Source: Kibdelosporangium banguiense
GTDB taxonomy: Bacteria > Actinomycetota > Actinomycetes > Mycobacteriales > Pseudonocardiaceae
NCBI RefSeq assembly: GCF_017876405.1
Contig: NZ_JAGINW010000001.1
Span: 9,065,203-9,129,202, forward strand
Direction: 5' to 3'
Length of the DNA: 64,000 nucleotides
Part shown: positions 32,652 through 41,682 of the stretch, in pieces
How positions within the stretch are numbered: position 1 is the first letter of the stretch
Layout of the letters: each line of letters begins with the position of its first letter
Position numbers and translations under genes: made by a program
Notes under the pieces: generated by a model
Databases searched by the model: none
What the model was told of the DNA's origin: nothing
What the model saw: the letters and a program-made list of their open reading frames with translations, nothing else

Positions 32652-34580
32652 TTACGGATTCGGCAGGGTGACCTGCGTGTGGAGCCCATCGCTCCACCGC
32701 AGGGAGATCACGTCCCGCTCGACAGCGACGACCGGGATAGCAGGCCTCGCTCCACCGCGGTCCAGCCAAACGGCGGCCACCAGCACGTGACCGGGCAGCA
32801 CGGATGCCGCAGTGGCAAGCCACGGAGTGGCCGCAAAAGCACCGAGCGGACTGGCATCCGCGTGATTGTCGACCCCGGCATGGTCGAACCCGTGTAGACC
32901 GCACAGACCCGAGCGCAGTGTCACGCCGTTGACAGCGATCCACGGCCCAGCCTCGACTTCGGTGTCCGGCCGGCGGTCACCAGTCACTGACCAGCCACTC
33001 AGCCGCAGGGGCGACGGCGTCTCACCATCCACACGGGCCAGCCGGATCTCGACGCCGTCCCGGATCACCGAGGCAACCAGGACCGAAGGTCCGAGCCGGA
33101 CCGGCCCGGTTCGTCCGGAGCCATGGTCCGGTGAGTCGTCTGCGCTCGTGTCGACCCAACGCACCGTCCCGCACGACGCCCCGGCAAGCACTCCACCGGG
33201 CAGTTCGCGCAGGAACAGCGTGCGGAAACCGGCCCGGTGGCTGAGCAGGCCGTTCTCGTCCAGCAGTCCCACAGAGTTGTCCACCGGCTGGGTGCACACC
33301 AAGGGCGGCATCGTGGCTGTCGAATATGCCAGGCGTGCGTACATCGGCGCATCAGACCGGGTATCGCCGGGCAACGCGTGATCGGTGCCATGGTTGACCA
33401 CCGTGACAACACCTGTGTCGTGCCGGGCGGAGACGAGCCAGCCAGGTGCTTTGATCACGTGGGCCGTATCGCCTTTCTCCACCGGCAACGGGCACTCAGT
33501 GTCAGTCCATAGTGGATGATCTGCGGGCACGGCCAGCCCGAGCATTCCCTTCGCGGCCCAGTACGGCGAACCGGGACCGGAGTAGGACTGACGGATCGCC
33601 GGCCACTCGCCGTACCAGCCAAGGCGCAGCAGACCGTCGGGCTCCACCGCTCCATGGTCCACGAAATGCCGCAGCATGCCGCTGGCGACCCGCCGCACCA
33701 AGCCCGGTTCCTGCCCGCCTGTGCCGGTGAGCGCACCGACCCAGAACGGTGCCGCAGCAGCGAACCGGTAGGCCAGGCTGCGCCCCTGCATCAGTGGCGA
33801 GCCGTCCGCGCCCACCAGTATGGCCGCGTCCTCGAGGTAACGAGCCAGATCCGCAGACCACTGATCACGCAGTTCCTGCGAGCACAGCGAGCCCGTCACG
33901 TCGAACAGATGCGTCCATAGCAACGGATAGGTGTGCAACGCCCAGCCGGTGTAATGGTCGTACGAACGCTCCTGACCGTCGCTCAACCAGCCGTCAGCGC
34001 GGCGCAGGGACTGGTGCACCGCGAGATCCTGCTCGATGTCCTCAGCCGACCACGGCCCACCGGCCTCACGGAGGAACGATTCCACGACGATCCGGAACCA
34101 CACCCAGTTGATCGGCGGATAAACCTGGCCCACGACCGTGCCCAGCCACGCGGCAACCCGCTCTCGCACGACGTCGTCCAGCCGATCCCACAGCCACGGC
34201 CGGGTCATCTGCAATACCAACGCGATGGAGGCCGCCTCGACCTTGGCCTGCCCCAATTCGTCCGGCCGGGGCCAGGCCTCCGGCGACGCGGGATCGGTAC
34301 CTGCGGCCAGCCCACGGGCATACCGCTCCAGCAGCCCGCCAGGATCGGCTCCGTGCTCCCCTGCGACGCGAAACCCCGCGAGCATGAAGGTACGCGCGAA
34401 CCCTTCCAGACCGTCGGACACCACGCCGTTACGACTGGGCGGTCCAGGCAAGTCGATCCGGGCACCGGACGGCGACCAGTGAGGTTCCAATGCGTTGAGC
34501 ATCCGGTCCGCGACGGCGACCCAGTGCTCCCGCGTCCACCCCGTGTACGAGGACCGGATTCGGTCCTCCGGCGGCATCAC
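32652..34580 (-). CDS. DUF2264 family protein (candidate GH154-like glucuronidase)
   Basis: A 642-residue protein without a signal peptide. The N-terminal two-thirds is an alpha/alpha-barrel typical of DUF2264 (NGVVSDGLEGFARTFMLAGFR, NWVWFRIVVESFLR, DGWLSDGQERSYDHYTGWALHTYPLLW, SPYWAAKGMLGLAVP), followed by a beta-rich C-terminal domain. To my knowledge DUF2264 proteins underlie CAZy family GH154, which includes an exo-acting glucuronidase on arabinogalactan protein; that would fit the GH30 neighbours. Being cytoplasmic, it would act on imported oligosaccharides. Its ATG overlaps the dehydrogenase stop by four bases. Confidence 0.8.
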   Translation of the reverse strand: MMPPEDRIRSSYTGWTREHWVAVADRMLNALEPHWSPSGARIDLPGPPSRNGVVSDGLEGFARTFMLAGFRVAGEHGADPGGLLERYARGLAAGTDPASPEAWPRPDELGQAKVEAASIALVLQMTRPWLWDRLDDVVRERVAAWLGTVVGQVYPPINWVWFRIVVESFLREAGGPWSAEDIEQDLAVHQSLRRADGWLSDGQERSYDHYTGWALHTYPLLWTHLFDVTGSLCSQELRDQWSADLARYLEDAAILVGADGSPLMQGRSLAYRFAAAAPFWVGALTGTGGQEPGLVRRVASGMLRHFVDHGAVEPDGLLRLGWYGEWPAIRQSYSGPGSPYWAAKGMLGLAVPADHPLWTDTECPLPVEKGDTAHVIKAPGWLVSARHDTGVVTVVNHGTDHALPGDTRSDAPMYARLAYSTATMPPLVCTQPVDNSVGLLDENGLLSHRAGFRTLFLRELPGGVLAGASCGTVRWVDTSADDSPDHGSGRTGPVRLGPSVLVASVIRDGVEIRLARVDGETPSPLRLSGWSVTGDRRPDTEVEAGPWIAVNGVTLRSGLCGLHGFDHAGVDNHADASPLGAFAATPWLATAASVLPGHVLVAAVWLDRGGARPAIPVVAVERDVISLRWSDGLHTQVTLPNP

Positions 34581-35593
34581 GCCTGCACCGCCAGCTCGTG
34601 CCGGGTCACCGGCGCCAGCGGGGGCAGCCCGACGACGTAACGTTCCAGTTCCTCCAGCACCGCCGCGGTCATGGCGCGTGTCTCCGATCCCAGTGAGCCC
34701 GCGATGTGCGGGGTCACCATCACGTTCGGGAAGTCGTAGAGCGGTGATGACGCGGGCAACGGCTCGGGATCCGTGACGTCCAGGATGGCGTGCAGTGTGC
34801 CGGACGCACAGGCTTGCTCCAGCGCTTCGGTGTCCACAAGGGACCCACGAGCGGTGTTGATCAAGGTGGCCCAGGGTGGCAGTGCCGCGAGTTCCGCCGC
34901 GCCGATGAGGTGGTGCGTCTCCGGCAGTGCGGGCGCATGCAGGCTCAGCACGTCGGCCTGCGGCAACGCCTCCGCGAGAGTGACGTGCTCGGCGCCCGAC
35001 GCACGCACCTCGGCGGGGTCGGCCACGGGATCGACCACCAGAACCCGGCCGATGTCGAGACGGGACAACAGGTCCACGACTCGTCGGCCAACGCGAGAGA
35101 AGCCGACCAGCACGATCGTACGGTGCCGGCCGGACAGTTCGCCCCGCTGCTCACGGTAGGTCCAGTCCTGGCGATGCAGGCGAGCATCCGTGGCCAGGAA
35201 CGGCGCCTTCTTGAACGCCCAGAGCACCGCCGCCAAGGTGTACTGGGCAACAGGCTCCGCGTTGACGTGCGCGGCAGTGGTCACCAGAAGACCGCGGTCG
35301 AACACGGCGTCCCGGATGTGCGGCCGTACCGAGCCTGCTGCGTGCAACGCCGCGCGGAGCTTCGGCGCGGCACGCAGCACGTCCTCGTCGATCGGCGGGC
35401 AGCCCCAGGACGTCACCAGAACCTCCACATCCGCCAGCCTCCGGCGTACCTGTTCAGAGGAGAGCTCATGGGCGGCAACGGGTTCGCTCAGGTTCCCCAG
35501 CGCACGAAGCCTGCTCAATTCAGCGTCCCCGAACTGCAGGTGCAGCACGTCCGGACTCATCACCAGCAGGATCTCCGGGTGGCGAGGACTCAT
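34577..35593 (-). CDS. D-isomer-specific 2-hydroxyacid dehydrogenase family protein
   Basis: A 338-residue NAD-dependent dehydrogenase. The nucleotide fold shows LVGFSRVGRRVVDLL (GxSxxG), the catalytic Arg is in NTARGSLVD, Glu in DVTDPEPLP and His in TPHIAGS. The start at 35593 is supported by the ATGA overlap with the permease gene; an in-frame upstream extension would lie inside that gene. In this operon it may oxidise or reduce a sugar acid released by the glycosidases, for example from glucuronic acid; this is inference from context. Confidence 0.86.
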   Translation of the reverse strand: MSPRHPEILLVMSPDVLHLQFGDAELSRLRALGNLSEPVAAHELSSEQVRRRLADVEVLVTSWGCPPIDEDVLRAAPKLRAALHAAGSVRPHIRDAVFDRGLLVTTAAHVNAEPVAQYTLAAVLWAFKKAPFLATDARLHRQDWTYREQRGELSGRHRTIVLVGFSRVGRRVVDLLSRLDIGRVLVVDPVADPAEVRASGAEHVTLAEALPQADVLSLHAPALPETHHLIGAAELAALPPWATLINTARGSLVDTEALEQACASGTLHAILDVTDPEPLPASSPLYDFPNVMVTPHIAGSLGSETRAMTAAVLEELERYVVGLPPLAPVTRHELAVQA

Positions 35594-36450
35594 TTCACGC
35601 TCCCGGCCGCCAGGCCCGCCCGCCACTGGCGTTGCAGCACCACGAAAGCCACGATCAGCGGCAGGATCGCCACCAGTGAACCGGTGATGACCAGCGGTGT
35701 GTACTGCGGGAACAGGGTCTGGCGCGTGCTCCACTGGAACAACCCCAGGCTGACCGGGAACAGCTTCGGATCGGTGAGCAGGACCAGCGGCAGGAAGAAG
35801 TTGTTCCAGATCCCGACGAACTGGAACAACAGCACGGTCACCACGCCCGGACGCATCATCGGCAACGCCACAGTGAAGAAGGTGCGCAGATGCCCGGCAC
35901 CGTCCACCCGCGCGGCCTCGATCACCTCATCGGGCACAGCGGCGTCCGCGTAGACCTTCGCCAGGTACACGCCGAAAGGGTTGGTCAGCAGGGGAATGAA
36001 CACCGCCCACGCGCTGTCCACGATCCGCAGCTCGGACGCCAGCAGATACATCGGGAGGGCCAATGCCGTTGTGGGCACTAGCACTCCGGTAAGCGTGAGC
36101 GCGAACAGGGCCTTACGGCCGGGAAAGCTGGTCTTGGCGATGGCATAACCGCACGCGGCACAGATCAGCGCACCGACGATGGCACCGCCGCCCGCGTAGA
36201 ACGCGGAGTTGACGAGCCAGGTGAGGAACACCCCGTCTTCCTGGCGGAACAGTGCGGTGAGGTTCGCGCCGAGGTTCCACTCCCCCAGTTCGAACGCGCT
36301 GGTGGTGGAGAAGTCGCCGAGTGTCTTGGTCGCCGAGGTGATCAGCCAGACCATCGGAATCACACTGTAGAGCGCGGCGAGCACCAGCAGCACGTGCACC
36401 GCAGGCACGGACACCCAGCGGGACCTGCGATCCACAATAGACGCACTCAT
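35590..36450 (-). CDS. Carbohydrate ABC transporter permease (MalG-like)
   Basis: A 286-residue inner-membrane permease with six helices and the MalG/EAA-loop motif EVIEAARVDGAGHLRTFFTVALPMMRPG that contacts the ATPase. The start overlaps the other permease gene's stop by four bases. No ATPase gene is present in the operon, so an MsiK-like shared ATPase encoded elsewhere must energise the system, as is usual in actinobacteria. Confidence 0.92.
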   Translation of the reverse strand: MSASIVDRRSRWVSVPAVHVLLVLAALYSVIPMVWLITSATKTLGDFSTTSAFELGEWNLGANLTALFRQEDGVFLTWLVNSAFYAGGGAIVGALICAACGYAIAKTSFPGRKALFALTLTGVLVPTTALALPMYLLASELRIVDSAWAVFIPLLTNPFGVYLAKVYADAAVPDEVIEAARVDGAGHLRTFFTVALPMMRPGVVTVLLFQFVGIWNNFFLPLVLLTDPKLFPVSLGLFQWSTRQTLFPQYTPLVITGSLVAILPLIVAFVVLQRQWRAGLAAGSVK

Positions 36451-37373
36451 CGCGACCTCCTCGACGACACGCGCATGACCACCGCTGACAGCAATGCGCA
36501 GACCACGGCCAGCAGCACGGAGGCAGCCGCGGCACGGCCGGAGTCGCCTGCGATGAACGCTGCCTCGTACACGTACATACTCGGAGTCCAGGCGCTCGAC
36601 ACAGAACCGGTGAACCCGCGCAGCACCATCGGTTCGGTGAACAACTGCAGCGAACCGATGACTGTGAAGACCAGCGCGACGAACAGGCTCGGCCGGATCA
36701 TCGGCACCTTGATCGACAGCGCGGCCCGCACCGGACCGGCGCCGTCGGCGTGCGCGGCCTCGATCACGTCCCGCGGCACCGCCTGTAAAGCGGTATAGAA
36801 GATGATCATGTTGTAGCCGATCCACTGCCAGGTCGCGATGTTGACCACCGACGGCAGGATGCCCACGTCACTGAGCGGGTCGAACGGCAGTATCGCCGCG
36901 AGCGGCCCGATTCCGGGGCTGTAGAGGTAGGCCCAGATCAGTCCGCCGATCACGACCGGCACCGCGTACGGCAGGAACACGGCCAGCGACCACATCCTGC
37001 GCAGCCGCACCACCGCGGAGTCCAGCAGCAACGCGAGCACCAGCGCACCGCCGAGCATGATCGGTATGTGCACCAGCACGAACAGCGCGACGTTGCCCAG
37101 ACTGCCGTGGAACGCCTTGTCGGACAGCACGCCGATGTAGTTGCCCAGCCACACGAAGACCTGTTCCGGACCATTGAACCCCAGGCCGGACAACCGTTCG
37201 GTGAACAAGCTCAGGTACAACGCGTACAGCACCGGCACCAGCACTGTGCCGAGCAGCAGGATCGCGAACGGGGCAGCGAGAAGCAGCCCGGCAAGATGAC
37301 CCCGGCGGCGAGGCTGCCGGTCAACCGGCTCAGCAGCTTTCGAAGGTGCGCGCTGGGGCGCCAAAACGCTCAT
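36447..37373 (-). CDS. Carbohydrate ABC transporter permease (MalF-like)
   Basis: A 308-residue permease with six helices: LAGLLLAAPFAILLLGTVLVP, then the EAA loop DVIEAAHADGAGPVRAALSIKVPMIRPS. Together with the MalG-like partner it forms the membrane channel for the sugar bound by the lipoprotein encoded upstream. Four-base overlaps join it to both neighbours. Confidence 0.92.
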   Translation of the reverse strand: MSVLAPQRAPSKAAEPVDRQPRRRGHLAGLLLAAPFAILLLGTVLVPVLYALYLSLFTERLSGLGFNGPEQVFVWLGNYIGVLSDKAFHGSLGNVALFVLVHIPIMLGGALVLALLLDSAVVRLRRMWSLAVFLPYAVPVVIGGLIWAYLYSPGIGPLAAILPFDPLSDVGILPSVVNIATWQWIGYNMIIFYTALQAVPRDVIEAAHADGAGPVRAALSIKVPMIRPSLFVALVFTVIGSLQLFTEPMVLRGFTGSVSSAWTPSMYVYEAAFIAGDSGRAAAASVLLAVVCALLSAVVMRVSSRRSR

Positions 37374-38668
37374 GCCCTGCTTCCTTCCCGCACCGAGAGT
37401 CCTCGATCACGCATGTCCGCCACCGCTGCCGCCTGGACGCGCCGCATCGCGTCGGGCAACGTGGTTCCGCCGGTCCGCACGCCGCCGAAGTTGTCCACGA
37501 TCGTGGAGAACAACCGCAGCGCGTTCGGTCCCCACGTCCACTCCGGCACTCGCTTCGCGGCCTCCTCCAGCACGTCGTAGACCGGCTCGCCGAGGAAGTA
37601 GCCGCTCTTGTAGGCGCCCTTCGCGACTTCCCGGCTGGCCAGATAGGCCGGGAAGGGGGTACTGATCTGCGCGCCAATCCGTGGTACCGCCGGATCTGTG
37701 CTCAGCCATCGCAGGAATGTCGTGGCGGCTTCGGGAACATCGCTCTCCGCGGACACCCCGAACGCGGTCCCGCCCTGAATGCCGTTGGCAGGCAAGCCGT
37801 TCCAGGTCGGCATCGTGGTGACCGCCCACCGGCCGGTGTCCTTGGGAATGGACCTGTTGAGCGAACCGACACTCCACGACGCACCGAGCAGGCCCCACAA
37901 CCGGCCGTCGTGCATCGCCGCGATCCAGTCCTGCGTCCCGTGGTTGACCCCGGCGACCAGGCCGCCGGTGACCATCGACTGCCAGAACGCCGCGGTCCGT
38001 AGCGTTCCCTCCCCCGCGATATTGACCTGCCAGGTGTCCCCTTCGGCCCGCCACCATGGATCCCCTGCCTGCCAGCACATCCCGGCAAAGAAGGAACCGT
38101 CGTTGAGTGGGAACGTGGTGATCCTGGCGTTCGCGTCCACCTTGCGGACGGCGTCGGCAGCGGCGCGGAACTCGTCCCAGGTGCGTGGCACCGGAATGCC
38201 GTGTTTGTCGTACAGGTCCTTGCGGTAGTAGAACACCATCGGCGCCAGATCCATCGGGACCGCCCACGTCCGGCCGTCCGGCTGCGTGCCGAGCCATGCG
38301 GCAGGCGAATATCCGGATCCGAGGCCGGCCAGGTCTGCGGTGAGGTCCCGCAGCCCGCCGGTGAGCAGGATCTGCGGCAGCCCTTGGTACTCCACATGCA
38401 GGATGTCCGGGGCGTTGTGGGCCCGGATCGCGTTGGTCTGCTGCGCGTAGCCCCCGGACAGGCCCGCCGCGATCGTCCGCAGTTCGACGAAGACATCCCG
38501 CTGGGCGCCGTTGAAAGCCGCGACGTAGCGATCCATGCCGGTGAGCCACGACCACAGACGTACCCGTGTCGCGCCTGGCGGAGCGGCGGAGGACGAGCAC
38601 CCGCCGGCCAGTCCGGCGGCGCCCATCGCCAGTGAGGCACGCAGGAACGTGCGCCGAGGAAGCTCCAT
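37370..38668 (-). CDS. Sugar ABC transporter substrate-binding lipoprotein
   Basis: A 432-residue extracellular solute-binding protein (family 1). Twin-arginine signal with lipobox (LPRRTFLRAS, LAGGC), followed by the two-lobe fold with DILHVEYQGLPQIL, TWAVPMDLAPMVFYYRKDLYDKHGIPVPRTWDEF and the hinge regions typical of oligosaccharide binders. The ATG of MELPRRTF (38668) follows GAGAGGAT and is preferred over one 18 codons upstream. It is the first gene of the arabinogalactan-type operon, so its promoter lies in the 100 bases before the divergent regulator. Confidence 0.92.
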   Translation of the reverse strand: MELPRRTFLRASLAMGAAGLAGGCSSSAAPPGATRVRLWSWLTGMDRYVAAFNGAQRDVFVELRTIAAGLSGGYAQQTNAIRAHNAPDILHVEYQGLPQILLTGGLRDLTADLAGLGSGYSPAAWLGTQPDGRTWAVPMDLAPMVFYYRKDLYDKHGIPVPRTWDEFRAAADAVRKVDANARITTFPLNDGSFFAGMCWQAGDPWWRAEGDTWQVNIAGEGTLRTAAFWQSMVTGGLVAGVNHGTQDWIAAMHDGRLWGLLGASWSVGSLNRSIPKDTGRWAVTTMPTWNGLPANGIQGGTAFGVSAESDVPEAATTFLRWLSTDPAVPRIGAQISTPFPAYLASREVAKGAYKSGYFLGEPVYDVLEEAAKRVPEWTWGPNALRLFSTIVDNFGGVRTGGTTLPDAMRRVQAAAVADMRDRGLSVREGSRA

Positions 38669-38730
38669 TGCCGATCCTCTCGAAGCTGTGGTGAGCAACA
38701 CCTCACTCTCTGGCATAGTCACTGGTCAAC

Positions 38731-38750
38731 GAAACGATCAGAAACGCTCA
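38731..38750. promoter_or_regulatory. Tandem 10-bp direct repeats, candidate DeoR-type operator
   Basis: GAAACGATCA and GAAACGCTCA lie head to tail (9 of 10 identical) between the divergent sugar operon and its regulator. The regulator has a DeoR-type HTH, a family that often binds direct repeats. Overlap with either promoter is likely, given only 102 bases between the genes. Confidence 0.55.
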
Positions 38751-38770
38751 AGACCGAACGGAACCGAAGA

Positions 38771-39886
38771 ATGCCGCGGGAGAACCCGAAGCTTGCGTCC
38801 CAACGCCGGGACATGATCCTGAGCGCCGTGCGGGCCCACGGAACCATTCGGCTGGCGGATCTGGTCGGCCTGCTCGCGGTGTCAGCGGTGACCGTCCGTC
38901 GCGACGTCACAGTGCTGGCCGACCGTGGACTCGTGGTACGCGTCCACGGGGGAATCACTCTGCCGCGGCGAACCGAATCGCCCCAGCCACACCGAGGCCC
39001 ACACTCGCTCGTCGGTCATGTTAGCGCTAACATTCTAGTCGGCATGGTCGCCCCGTCAGTCGAGTACTATTGGCCCACGGTCATCCAGGGCGCCCAGACC
39101 GCCATCGCGATCACCGGCGGACGACTGCTCCTGCGCGCGTCGAGCTACGACCCGATCGAAGACCGGCGGCGCACCATGGAACTACTCGACCGAGGCGTGC
39201 AAACCCTGTTGGTGGCACCCACCGTGGCCGGCCGCGCGGGCATCGACCTGTTGCGCTGGCTCGGCGGACTCAGTGTCCCGGTCGTTCTGGTCGAACGCCT
39301 CCCACCACCGGAACTGCCCACCATCCCGCTGGACGCCGCCGTCACCGACCACGCCATCGGCGCAGGCCTCGCCGTACGGCACCTCGCGACACTCGGCCAC
39401 AACAAGATCGGGCTGGTGCTCTCCTCGGAAAGCCCGCACAGTCCGCAAATCCACGCCGGATGGCGGAGCACGATCGCGGCGCTCGGCCTCCCCGGCACCG
39501 GAATTCCCGTTCTGGACGTACCGCCGTACGGTTCCCCAGGCTGGTCACGAGCGGCCGACGACGTAATCGACCAATGCCGTCACTCGGACACAAAAGCCCT
39601 TGTCGTGCATGCGGACCGTGAGGCAATCGGAGTACTGGAACGTGCACAGGACAAGGGCATGCGAGTACCGGACGAACTCGCGGTGGTGTCCTACGACGAC
39701 GAGGTGGCAGCCGCGTCCGACCCACCTTTGACCGCCGTCCGCCCTCAGAAGCACCGCATCGGCGTCCTCGCCGCGGAACTCGCCCTCGCCCGCGTCGGCG
39801 ATCCCGTCGACCGCCCAGTGCACCGAATCGTGCTGTGGCCGACCCTCACAGTGCGCGAATCCTGCGGCACCCAGCCGATCGCCTGA
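38771..39886 (+). CDS. Chimeric regulator: DeoR-type HTH with LacI-type sugar-binding domain
   Basis: A 371-residue regulator. Residues about 12-65 form a DeoR winged helix (RRDMILSAVRAHGTIRLADLVGLLAVSAVTVRRDVTVLADRGLVVRVHGGI), not the LacI HTH with its hinge. From about residue 90 a LacI/peripla_BP_3 sensor follows (GMVAPSVEYYWPTVIQGAQ, LLVAPTV, LGHNKIGLVL, ALVVHADREAIGVL, VVSYDDE, ending LTVRESCG). Such DeoR-LacI hybrids occur in actinobacteria. It is divergent from the sugar-transport operon and presumably represses it until an oligosaccharide binds. A LacI-type palindrome is embedded at the domain junction. Confidence 0.88.
   Translation: MPRENPKLASQRRDMILSAVRAHGTIRLADLVGLLAVSAVTVRRDVTVLADRGLVVRVHGGITLPRRTESPQPHRGPHSLVGHVSANILVGMVAPSVEYYWPTVIQGAQTAIAITGGRLLLRASSYDPIEDRRRTMELLDRGVQTLLVAPTVAGRAGIDLLRWLGGLSVPVVLVERLPPPELPTIPLDAAVTDHAIGAGLAVRHLATLGHNKIGLVLSSESPHSPQIHAGWRSTIAALGLPGTGIPVLDVPPYGSPGWSRAADDVIDQCRHSDTKALVVHADREAIGVLERAQDKGMRVPDELAVVSYDDEVAAASDPPLTAVRPQKHRIGVLAAELALARVGDPVDRPVHRIVLWPTLTVRESCGTQPIA
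39018..39033. promoter_or_regulatory. LacI-type palindrome inside the regulator gene
   Basis: Perfect 16-bp palindrome ATGTTAGCGCTAACAT, an operator-like sequence of the LacI class, lying within codons of the linker between the DeoR HTH and the LacI sensor domain. An intragenic repressor-binding role is possible but unproven. Confidence 0.6.
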
Positions 39887-39930
39887 TTTCGGCCGGCAAT
39901 ACTTGTCGGCGCCCTTGATACATCGCCTGC

Positions 39931-41670
39931 GTGTCCCCCGATAAGGTGACCGCTCATCACTGGGCATCGAGAAGGGGGCGGCCGTTGCTCGGGCACCCCG
40001 ATGAACGCGACATGGAGCGGTGGCAGACCAGTGGTTCGGTGGCCATGCGCGCCGAACTCGACCGCGCTCTCGGCCGGGACGCGCCTGATGAGCCGTTGTC
40101 CAGGGCCGACAGCGCGAACTCGCCGGTGGCCTCCGACGCCGACCTGATCGAAGCTGTGCGGGGCGGGGCGGTCCAGGCCTACGGCCAGCTCTACGCGCGC
40201 CATGTGCACGCCGCCAACAACCTGGCACGTCAGCTGTCCAGGTCTCCGATGGAGGCCGACGACCTTGTGTCGGAAGCCTTCGCCAAGGTTCTCACCACGT
40301 TGCGCGCGGGCGGCGGTCCGGACACGGCCTTCCGTGCGTATTTGCTCACCGCGTTGCGTCATACGGCCTATGACAAGACTCGTCGGGACCGCAAGCTCGA
40401 ACTGGTCGACGACATGGAGGCCGTCTCCGGCGCGGAGCGGATCAACAGGCTGCCTTTCCACGACACGACAGTGGCCCACTTGGACCGGTCGCTTGCCGTC
40501 AAGGCGTTCGCCAGCCTGCCCGAGCGTTGGCAGACCGTGTTGTGGCACACCGCGATCGAGGGCCAGTCACCCAACGAGGTCGCGCCGCTGCTCGGCCTGA
40601 CCAGCAACGGCGTCTCCGCGATGGCCTACCGGGCGCGTGAGGGCCTGCGGAAGGCCTACCTGCAGGCGCACGTGGTGCACCACCCTTCCGAGCGCTGCCG
40701 CGCCGCTGCCGCCAAGCTGGGTTCCTGGACTCGCAGCGGTCTTTCCAGACGCGAGACCACCCAGGTCGAGGCGCACCTGGACAAGTGCGCCGACTGCCGT
40801 GCCCTGGCGGCCGAATTGGCTGACGTCAACGGAACGCTGCGCGGTGTTGTCGCGCCTCTCGTACTCGGCGCCGGTGCCGCGGGCTACTTGGCCGCGAGCG
40901 CGGGCAAGGCGGGCGCAACCGTGTCGCTCGCTGCCAGCACTTCCACCACAGTGCTCCCCTGGCTTGGTGCAGCGGCCTCGACGGCGGCTGTGGTCTTTGC
41001 CGTCGCGTCGGGGACTACCCCGCCGAACAGTGCAATCGGGCCCACGTCCGTCGTCGACCCGCCCGCGTCGAGCACCAACGGTCAGACAACGGCGCCGACC
41101 GGACAGTCGGGCTCGCCCGCCGCCACCCCGACGGGCACCGCACCGCCATCTGGAACGGGCGCCCCCACTGGGCCATCTCTGGGGCCTTCCGTGGGGCCGT
41201 CTGTGGGCGGGCCGAGCGCCGCCCCACCGGGGGGCACGACAAACCCGACGAGCGCGGGAAATGGGGCACCGACCCTGACGCCGACCGCTCCCGGCAGCTT
41301 CACCACGTCCACCGGCGGTCCGCCCACCAGGGTGCCCATCACCATTCGCAACACCGGTTCGGCTCCCGCGCCGCCCACGACGTTGACGCTGTCCCTGCCC
41401 GATGACATCAAGCTCGTCGGGCCCGGCAACAACCTGCTCAGTGGGCCGCTGTTGCGGCTCAACGCGGCGCAGCAGACCATTGGCTGCCCGGCGGGCAAGG
41501 ACACTGTGGTCTGCCCGGCCAGCCCGCAACTGGCCCCGGGCGACTCGGTGACGTTCGTCTTCCGGCTGCTCGCAGGCCCCAAGGCGACGGGCGGCACGAT
41601 CACCGCCACCACGAACTCCGCTGTCCCGCTACGGATCGAGATACCGGTCACCATCACACCGAAGAAGTGA
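39931..41670 (+). CDS. ECF sigma factor fused to zinc-finger anti-sigma, membrane and extracellular domains
   Basis: A 579-residue fusion. Sigma region 2 (about 75-145: AYGQLYARHVHAANNLARQL, DDLVSEAFAKVLTTL) and region 4 (about 185-245: LPERWQTVLWHTAIEGQSPNEV, GLTSNGVSAMAYRAREGL) are followed by a zf-HC2-like anti-sigma finger (HHPSERC to HLDKCADC), one or two hydrophobic segments (VVAPLVLGAGAAGYLAAS, VLPWLGAAASTAAVVFAVAS), a long Pro/Ser/Thr/Gly linker and an extracellular beta-domain with Cys pair (GCPAGKDTVVCPA). The layout matches the ECF groups with C-terminal anti-sigma and sensory extensions. Start is uncertain: GTG at 39931 lacks a clear ribosome site. Confidence 0.87.
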   Translation: MSPDKVTAHHWASRRGRPLLGHPDERDMERWQTSGSVAMRAELDRALGRDAPDEPLSRADSANSPVASDADLIEAVRGGAVQAYGQLYARHVHAANNLARQLSRSPMEADDLVSEAFAKVLTTLRAGGGPDTAFRAYLLTALRHTAYDKTRRDRKLELVDDMEAVSGAERINRLPFHDTTVAHLDRSLAVKAFASLPERWQTVLWHTAIEGQSPNEVAPLLGLTSNGVSAMAYRAREGLRKAYLQAHVVHHPSERCRAAAAKLGSWTRSGLSRRETTQVEAHLDKCADCRALAAELADVNGTLRGVVAPLVLGAGAAGYLAASAGKAGATVSLAASTSTTVLPWLGAAASTAAVVFAVASGTTPPNSAIGPTSVVDPPASSTNGQTTAPTGQSGSPAATPTGTAPPSGTGAPTGPSLGPSVGPSVGGPSAAPPGGTTNPTSAGNGAPTLTPTAPGSFTTSTGGPPTRVPITIRNTGSAPAPPTTLTLSLPDDIKLVGPGNNLLSGPLLRLNAAQQTIGCPAGKDTVVCPASPQLAPGDSVTFVFRLLAGPKATGGTITATTNSAVPLRIEIPVTITPKK

Positions 41671-41682
41671 AGTCCACAGTGG

